Assembly: GCA_023410155.1 (NCBI GenBank)
Contig: JAEYQF010000201.1
Location: forward strand, 1 to 9,896
DNA: 9,896 nt
Direction of reading: 5' to 3'
From: Verrucomicrobiota bacterium
GTDB taxonomy: Bacteria > Verrucomicrobiota > Verrucomicrobiia > Opitutales > Opitutaceae
The position numbers were made by a program, and so were the translations under genes. Every line of letters starts with the position of its first letter. Position 1 is the stretch's first letter. The notes under the pieces were generated by a model that ran no database searches, was not told the origin of the DNA, and saw only the letters and a list, made by a program, of their open reading frames with translations. Positions 5,669 to 9,896 of this stretch are shown piece by piece.

Positions 5669-7456
5669 ATGTCCAGTCCGACCGGAGACTTTCTGGCCAC
5701 GACTCGCGAGTTGCTGGCGCAGCGGGAGAAGAAGGAGGCGCAGCGCGTTCGCGAGCGCATGGAGCGGATCGCCTCCGACCCGGACAAGCAGCGGCAGGCG
5801 CGCGAGCGCATCCGGATGGCGGCCGTGTGCTTCCGACGTGGCCGACTGAAGCTCGCCGCGGAGGTCTTGGAGCCGCTGATGGACCCGAAGTCGGCGCATG
5901 CCGGAGCGGCCGAGCTGATGGGCGATGTGCAACTGGCGGCAGGCAACGGACCCAAGGCCGAGGCCGCGCTCCTGCGTTCGCTTGAAATCGATCTTCGCCA
6001 GCCGCGCGTGCTGGTGAAGCTGGCAGTGGTGTTTGCGCGTGGCGGACGGAATACGCAAGCGCGGGCGCTGTTGCACGAGGCGATCGCGCAGAAGGACGAT
6101 GATGCAGAAGCGTATTTCAATCTCGGGCTGCTGCACGGCGCCCGGGGAGAGCACCGCCAGGCGCTGGACGGTTTTGAACTGGCGATGCATTTCGCGCCGA
6201 AGAACCCGCTGATCGGCTCGGCGTGGGTCACGCGGCACGCGTATCTGGAAAATGGAGACGATCGTGACCTGCTGGCGGCGGGGCGCGAGTGGGAGCGGAA
6301 ATATCTCGCGGGCGTGGCACCCATGGAACCGATGCGGACGGAGCCGTGGCCGGGCCGAAGGTTGAGGGTCGGTTATCTGTCGCCCGATTTCCGCCGACAC
6401 TCGACGGCATATTTCTTCCTGCCGCTCGTCAGGCATCACGATCGGAGTGCGGTGGAAGTTTTTTGCTACCACGATTCTCCGGCTCAGGACGACCTGACCG
6501 CGGCCATCCGCGAAGGCGCCGAACACTGGCGGTGGGTGCATGGACGCTCGGACCGGCACCTGGCAGAGCAGATTCGTCGGGATCGCATCGATGTGTTGGT
6601 GGATCTGGCCGGGCATTTCTCAAATCCGCATCTGACGATGCACGCCCTGCGGCCGGCCCCCGTGCACGTGCATCACGTGGGTTTTTGCGGGACGACGGGG
6701 CTGTCGTGTTTCACGGGAAGGGTGACTGATGCGGTCATCGAGCCGGCGGAGGCGGCGGTGGACGCGTTGAGTGCGGAGCCGCTCGTGCGCGTGGAGGGGG
6801 CGATGCATGCATTCGATCCTTTTGATCGTTTGCCGGAGGTGCAGGCGACGGCGGCGACGAGGGATGGATTCGTGACGTTTGGCTCGTTCAATGCGCACGC
6901 GAAATTGAACGACAACGTGCTGGCCACGTGGGCGGAGATCCTGCGGGCGGTGCCGACCGCGCGGATGTTGATCAAGAATCCAGAACTGTCCGATCCCGAT
7001 CTGGCGAAGCAGGTGCGTGGCTTTTTCGGCCCGAGAGGCGTGGACGAGCAGCGCATCGAACTCAAAGGCCAATCCCGCAGCCGTGGGGAGCACTTGGCGG
7101 AATACCACCGGGTCGACGTGCTCCTGGATGCGTTTCCCTACAATGGCGTGACGACCACCTGCGAGGCGTTGTGGATGGGCGTGCCGGTGCTTACGGTGCG
7201 CGGAAACTGTCACCGCGGACGTGTGGCCGAGAGCCTGCTGCGCAACGCGGGAGAAGACCGCGAGGCGGTGGCGAACGATCGAGCGGACTACGTCGCGCGT
7301 GCCGTGAGTTGGGCGGGGCAGGTCGAGAGATTGCAGATGGGGCGGATGTCGCGACGAGTGCGGGTGGCGGGCAGCCGACTCGCGGACGGTGCCGCGAATG
7401 CGCGCGCGATGGAGAAGGCCTGGGCGCGGTTGGCCGGGGCCAGCGTGCGGTCCTGA
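5669..7456 (+). CDS. TPR and O-GlcNAc transferase-like (SPINDLY-type) glycosyltransferase
   Basis: This 595-aa protein joins N-terminal tetratricopeptide repeats to a GT41-type catalytic region. About four TPR-like units span residues 45-180; the clearest is AEAYFNLGLLHGARGEHRQALDGFELAM (146-173). The catalytic part starts at RLRVGYLSPDFRRHSTAYF (231-249), where His244 matches the conserved histidine of the OGT family. It continues with DVLVDLAGH (308-316), VTFGSFNAHAKLN (402-414) with Lys412 at the conserved lysine, and DAFPYNGVTTTCEALWMGVP (487-506), then HRGRVAESLL (515-524). Family knowledge implies transfer of a sugar from a nucleotide donor to protein Ser/Thr, but substrates of bacterial homologues are mostly unknown. 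No signal peptide or membrane helix is seen, so it is probably cytosolic. The ATG at 5669 has GAGG at 5 nt; the frame is open further upstream but offers only a TTG at 5627. Confidence 0.93.
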   Translation: MSSPTGDFLATTRELLAQREKKEAQRVRERMERIASDPDKQRQARERIRMAAVCFRRGRLKLAAEVLEPLMDPKSAHAGAAELMGDVQLAAGNGPKAEAALLRSLEIDLRQPRVLVKLAVVFARGGRNTQARALLHEAIAQKDDDAEAYFNLGLLHGARGEHRQALDGFELAMHFAPKNPLIGSAWVTRHAYLENGDDRDLLAAGREWERKYLAGVAPMEPMRTEPWPGRRLRVGYLSPDFRRHSTAYFFLPLVRHHDRSAVEVFCYHDSPAQDDLTAAIREGAEHWRWVHGRSDRHLAEQIRRDRIDVLVDLAGHFSNPHLTMHALRPAPVHVHHVGFCGTTGLSCFTGRVTDAVIEPAEAAVDALSAEPLVRVEGAMHAFDPFDRLPEVQATAATRDGFVTFGSFNAHAKLNDNVLATWAEILRAVPTARMLIKNPELSDPDLAKQVRGFFGPRGVDEQRIELKGQSRSRGEHLAEYHRVDVLLDAFPYNGVTTTCEALWMGVPVLTVRGNCHRGRVAESLLRNAGEDREAVANDRADYVARAVSWAGQVERLQMGRMSRRVRVAGSRLADGAANARAMEKAWARLAGASVRS

Positions 7457-7464
7457 TCTGACCG

Positions 7465-8250
7465 ATGGCGTGTCTGCACGGAAAAAAGGTTTCTAATAAT
7501 TTGCGCCGAAGAGGGATGTGTCTCGAAAGGAACCGCCCGCGCTATAAATTACCTGACGTCCGTGTTAGGCGCCACCTTCCCAAGCAACAACTCCACGACC
7601 CACTCGAGGCACGTCGGCAACGTCTCGGGATCACCGGTGTTTCAGCCGCCACCGCAGGGCTCAGTGCTCTGCTTACGTCCTCCGCACATGCAGTGGCGTT
7701 GGGCAATGTGTTCACGGGCGATGTCGCCTTTCCGGTAAGCTCTTTCAGCGGCAACATCAGCTGGGATCCGTTTAGCGCCGATTCCTCCTCAACCTACGAG
7801 GCAGAGTTCATCAACGGGACGTTCTCGTGCAGTGGCGCCCACCTCACAATCAGCGCCGGATGCACGTTTTCGGGCACGCTTCAGTTCGCTGCATCGTGTG
7901 GGAATGCGTCGTTCTTCTGGCCCGGCGAGACGATCAGCGCTGATGATTTCGCGACTACGATTTCGACGGTGTGTTACTCTTACGAGCCCACGGTAACTGC
8001 GGGCGATTCGCTTTATTTCGGCTATAGGATCGAGCTTTCGGACGATTATTTTGCCTACGGCTGGGCTGAGTTCAGCGAAGCAGCCGGCGAGATCGTGCTC
8101 GCTCGCTGGGGTATCGACACGGGGAATGGAAGCATCTCGATTCCGGAGGCGATCCCTGAGCCGAGCGCGTATGCGGGCATCGCCGGGCTGTTCTTCGCGG
8201 GAGTCGTGGCGTTCTCGCGCTGGAAAAAGCGTCGTGCGCTGGCGGCCTGA
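7465..8250 (+). CDS. PEP-CTERM sorting domain protein (paralogue 2)
   Basis: This is a predicted exported protein of up to 261 aa, function unknown. The export signal is a hydrophobic stretch, LGITGVSAATAGLSALLTSS (54-73), with an AHA cleavage site (74-76). The sorting tail is IPEPSAYA (230-237), a hydrophobic helix (GIAGLFFAGVVAF, 238-250) and a basic end (SRWKKRR). It shares ISWDPFS (98-104), WPGETI (152-157), GDSLYFGYRI (180-189) and LARWGI (212-217) with the other PEP-CTERM protein here. Unlike that one, its mature part has four cysteines (122, 133, 145, 170), so disulfides are possible. About 50 basic, non-hydrophobic residues precede the signal core whichever start is used: ATG 7465 (8 nt after the glycosyltransferase stop), TTG 7501 or ATG 7516. 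No start codon lies closer to the core, so the 5' end is doubtful. Confidence 0.84.
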   Translation: MACLHGKKVSNNLRRRGMCLERNRPRYKLPDVRVRRHLPKQQLHDPLEARRQRLGITGVSAATAGLSALLTSSAHAVALGNVFTGDVAFPVSSFSGNISWDPFSADSSSTYEAEFINGTFSCSGAHLTISAGCTFSGTLQFAASCGNASFFWPGETISADDFATTISTVCYSYEPTVTAGDSLYFGYRIELSDDYFAYGWAEFSEAAGEIVLARWGIDTGNGSISIPEAIPEPSAYAGIAGLFFAGVVAFSRWKKRRALAA

Positions 8251-8276
8251 GCAAGACGACGAGTCCGAACCTCTCC

Positions 8277-8308
8277 AAAACCGCGCTCACCAACGGGCGC
8301 GGTTTTTT
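8277..8308 (+). terminator. Intrinsic terminator after PEP-CTERM gene 2
   Basis: AAAACCGCGC (8277-8286) and GCGCGGTTTT (8297-8306) form a perfect 10-bp stem around a 10-nt loop, with six T residues at 8303-8308. It lies between two convergent genes. The A-run on its left arm means it may also terminate the minus-strand DUF486 gene. Confidence 0.92.
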
Positions 8309-8340
8309 GTCGCGAACGCCCGAGGCGAACGGCGGGGCAC

Positions 8341-8712
8341 TCAGTGTCCGGCGGGCGGAGTCGAGTCGGGCTTGAAGGCCGTCGCGAAGAACACCGCGAG
8401 CACGATGAGGCCGAAGCTCACGGCGTAGTTCCAGCGCAGCTTTTCGTTGAGCACGAGCCACGCGAAGACGACGAAGACCGCGAGCGTGATGCACTCTTGC
8501 AGGATCTTCAGCTGGTAGCCGGTGAACTGGCCGCTCAGGTAGCCGCCGCGGTTCGCCGGAACCATCAGGCAATACTCGAAGAAGGCGATCGCCCAGGACA
8601 CGAGGATGATCGTGAGGAGCGATTTGCCCTCGAGCCATTTGAACTTCAGGTGGCCATACCAGGCCACGGTCATGAAGATGTTGGAGCAGACGAGCAGAAG
8701 GATAGTGCGCAT
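8341..8712 (-). CDS. DMT-type membrane protein, DUF486 family
   Basis: This is a small integral membrane protein of 123 aa with four predicted helices, at about 2-19, 31-50, 68-88 and 94-113. The pattern ILLLVCSNIFMTVAWYGHLK (4-23), VSWAIAFFEYCLMVPANRGG (38-57) and the QFTGYQLKILQE segment (62-73) matches the DUF486 family, a short relative of drug/metabolite transporters that presumably works as a dimer. Its substrate is unknown and I do not assign one. The last ten residues (PDSTPPAGH) form a short soluble tail. The start ATG lacks a Shine-Dalgarno. A GC-rich hairpin (8724-8744) with a one-base bulge lies 11 nt upstream of the ATG. It is co-oriented with the epimerase gene upstream (96-nt gap) and convergent with the PEP-CTERM gene. 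Confidence 0.9.
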   Translation of the reverse strand: MRTILLLVCSNIFMTVAWYGHLKFKWLEGKSLLTIILVSWAIAFFEYCLMVPANRGGYLSGQFTGYQLKILQECITLAVFVVFAWLVLNEKLRWNYAVSFGLIVLAVFFATAFKPDSTPPAGH

Positions 8713-8723
8713 GGGAAAGCCGA

Positions 8724-8744
8724 CTTGGGCGCGACCGCGCCAAG
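8724..8744 (-). promoter_or_regulatory. Hairpin in the leader of the DUF486 gene
   Basis: CTTGGGCGCG and CGCGCCAAG pair with one bulged G around a 2-nt AC core, so the stem is 9 bp and GC-rich. No T-run follows on the minus strand, so it is not a standard terminator for the upstream epimerase gene. On the minus strand, TATGAT just upstream (about 8748-8753) could be a -10 box, but no -35 is visible. Confidence 0.3.
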
Positions 8745-8808
8745 ATCATAAACGAAGGGGGCAGCGATTCCGTGCCCTGGTGATGCCCTTCGCGTCTCTG
8801 CGTATGGG

Positions 8809-9807
8809 TCAGAGTTTATAGTAGTCGCGGAACCACGCGACGAACTCCTTCAGACCATCCTCGAGTGCGACCTTCGGAGTGAAGTTGATCGCTGCCTGCA
8901 CGCGGGTGAGATCGGCGCAGGTCTCGAGCATATCGCCCATTTGTGGGGGGAGCAGTTCGATTTCCGCTTTTTTGCCGAGGAGTTCCTCGAGCATGCGGAC
9001 GAAAAGAAGCGTCTCGACCGGGCGATGGTGGCCGAGATTAAAAACACGAGCAGCCGGCGCGGAGCGGTCGGCTGGCTTGGACAAGCTCACGCCCGGCGGC
9101 GGATAGAGCAGCGCCTTGACGACGCCCTCGGCGATGTCGTCCACATAGGTGAAATCGCGGAGGTTTTTCCCGTGGTTGAAAAGCTTCAGCGGTTTGCCCT
9201 CGCAAATCGCGCGGGCAAAAAGCGTCGGCGCCATGTCGGGTCGGCCCCACGGCCCGTAAACGGTGAAAAAGCGCAGGCCGGTGACGTTGAGCCCGTGCGT
9301 GTGCGCGTAGCTGCGGGCGAGCAGTTCGTTGCTCTTCTTGGTGGCGCCGTAGAGCGAAACCGGTTGGTCGGTGTCGTCGTCCTCGCGAAACGGCGGTTTG
9401 GCGCCGGCCCCGTAGACACTGCTGCTCGAGGCGTAGACGAGATGCTTCGGCGGAGTCTTGCGGCACGCCTCGAGCACGCTGGCGAACCCCACCAGGTTGC
9501 TGTGCACGTAGGCGCCGGGATTCTCGAGGCTGTAACGCACGCCGGGCTGGGCCCCGAGATGGACGACGTAGTCGGCTTTGAAATGGGCGAGCAGCCCGGA
9601 GAATTTCTCTGTGTCGGCGAAGTCGGTGCGGAGAAAGTGGAACTCCTCGAACTTCTCGAGCTGCTCGAGCCGAGCGCGCTTCAGCGCCACATCGTAGTAG
9701 TCGCCGAGGTTGTCCACGCCGAGCACCTCGCACTTTTTCGACTCGGCGAGTCGTCGCGCGACATGGAAACCGATGAAGCCGGCGGCGCCGGTCACGAGGA
9801 CTTTCAT
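8809..9807 (-). CDS. NAD-dependent sugar-nucleotide epimerase, UDP-glucuronate 4-epimerase-like
   Basis: This is an extended short-chain dehydrogenase/reductase of 332 aa, probably interconverting UDP-glucuronate and UDP-galacturonate in the cytosol for surface polysaccharide synthesis. The NAD-binding motif GAAGFIG (7-13) opens the protein, followed by VDNLGDYYDVALKRARL (31-47). The catalytic set is SSSSVYG (127-133) and the Tyr153-x3-Lys157 pair in YGATKK. LRFFTVYGPWGRPDMA (178-193) and RDFTYVDDI (217-225) are characteristic of the glucuronate-epimerase branch rather than of GalE. The SAPAARVFNLGHHRPVE stretch (249-265) and QMGDMLETCADL (289-300) also fit that branch. Length is normal. Substrate specificity remains inferred; another UDP-sugar epimerase is possible. 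No Shine-Dalgarno is visible upstream. Confidence 0.9.
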   Translation of the reverse strand: MKVLVTGAAGFIGFHVARRLAESKKCEVLGVDNLGDYYDVALKRARLEQLEKFEEFHFLRTDFADTEKFSGLLAHFKADYVVHLGAQPGVRYSLENPGAYVHSNLVGFASVLEACRKTPPKHLVYASSSSVYGAGAKPPFREDDDTDQPVSLYGATKKSNELLARSYAHTHGLNVTGLRFFTVYGPWGRPDMAPTLFARAICEGKPLKLFNHGKNLRDFTYVDDIAEGVVKALLYPPPGVSLSKPADRSAPAARVFNLGHHRPVETLLFVRMLEELLGKKAEIELLPPQMGDMLETCADLTRVQAAINFTPKVALEDGLKEFVAWFRDYYKL

Positions 9808-9896
9808 CCGGCGCGTGATAGCGCAGCGCGTCGGTGCGCGCTAGCGGAAACTCGTCGGCCTGACTCGGCGCCGACGGCAGACCGGGTCGCGCGCGA
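9808..9896. other. Epimerase leader with edge copy of the 22-bp repeat family
   Basis: This is non-coding sequence at the window edge. TAGCGC (9819-9824) and GCGCTA (9838-9843) could form a small hairpin in the epimerase leader. GCAGACCGGGTCGCGC at 9877-9892 is identical to 3328-3343, the first unit of the 22-bp array. The preceding 22 nt (9854-9875) match the array consensus at about 12 positions, so a second array may start here and run off the window. Confidence 0.5.

Noticed and set aside
4640..6616. A 658-codon minus-strand open frame spanning the first PEP-CTERM gene and the glycosyltransferase
   Set aside because: It runs antisense through two well-supported genes and a terminator, and its sequence is Arg/His-rich without recognisable domains.
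4640..7520. Sigma-54 (-24/-12) promoters before the PEP-CTERM genes
   Set aside because: PEP-CTERM genes are often RpoN-controlled elsewhere, but no TGGC-N9-TTGC match with correct spacing is present; the closest (near 4930) has an 11-nt spacer and lies inside coding sequence.
7612..7620. Twin-arginine signal in the second PEP-CTERM protein (RRQRLG)
   Set aside because: The position after RR-x should be hydrophobic (usually Phe) but is Arg; together with the 50-residue leader this is too weak to call.

Overview
The window looks like chromosomal core sequence from a member of the Verrucomicrobiota, most likely Opitutaceae-like. The grounds are a visibly high GC content, two secreted proteins ending in the PEP-CTERM tail typical of that group, the style of NuoA-D and RecA, and short simple-sequence repeats scattered between and even inside genes. 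The taxonomic call is inference; there is no rRNA gene here.

Left part (1-3131, minus strand): the first four genes of a complex I operon, read right to left as nuoA, nuoB, nuoC, nuoD. nuoA/nuoB and nuoC/nuoD are each joined by a 4-bp ATGA stop/start overlap. The nuoB-nuoC junction is instead interrupted by a 96-bp inverted-repeat element of a kind widely dispersed in bacterial genomes, which leaves the nuoC start uncertain. NuoE would be expected just left of the window.

Middle (3132-4882): a nuo leader, an array of five degenerate 22-bp direct repeats, a strong terminator, and recA on the minus strand. A 301-bp divergent intergenic region separates recA from the next block.

Right-centre (4883-8308, plus strand): two related PEP-CTERM surface or secreted proteins flank a cytosolic-type TPR plus O-GlcNAc-transferase-like (SPINDLY-type) glycosyltransferase. 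Each PEP-CTERM gene ends in its own intrinsic terminator. The shared motifs of the two PEP-CTERM proteins suggest a local duplication around the glycosyltransferase, the most interesting gene arrangement in the window.

Right end (8341-9896, minus strand): a small four-helix membrane protein of the DUF486/DMT type and a UDP-glucuronate 4-epimerase-like sugar-nucleotide enzyme. The last bases carry a 16-nt exact match to the 22-bp repeat array, so a second array may begin at the edge. Glycan-related genes (epimerase, glycosyltransferase) and PEP-CTERM proteins lie close together, which fits the known link of PEP-CTERM/exosortase proteins with exopolysaccharide, but no exosortase is present here. 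I found no tRNA, rRNA, CRISPR, transposase or phage genes.
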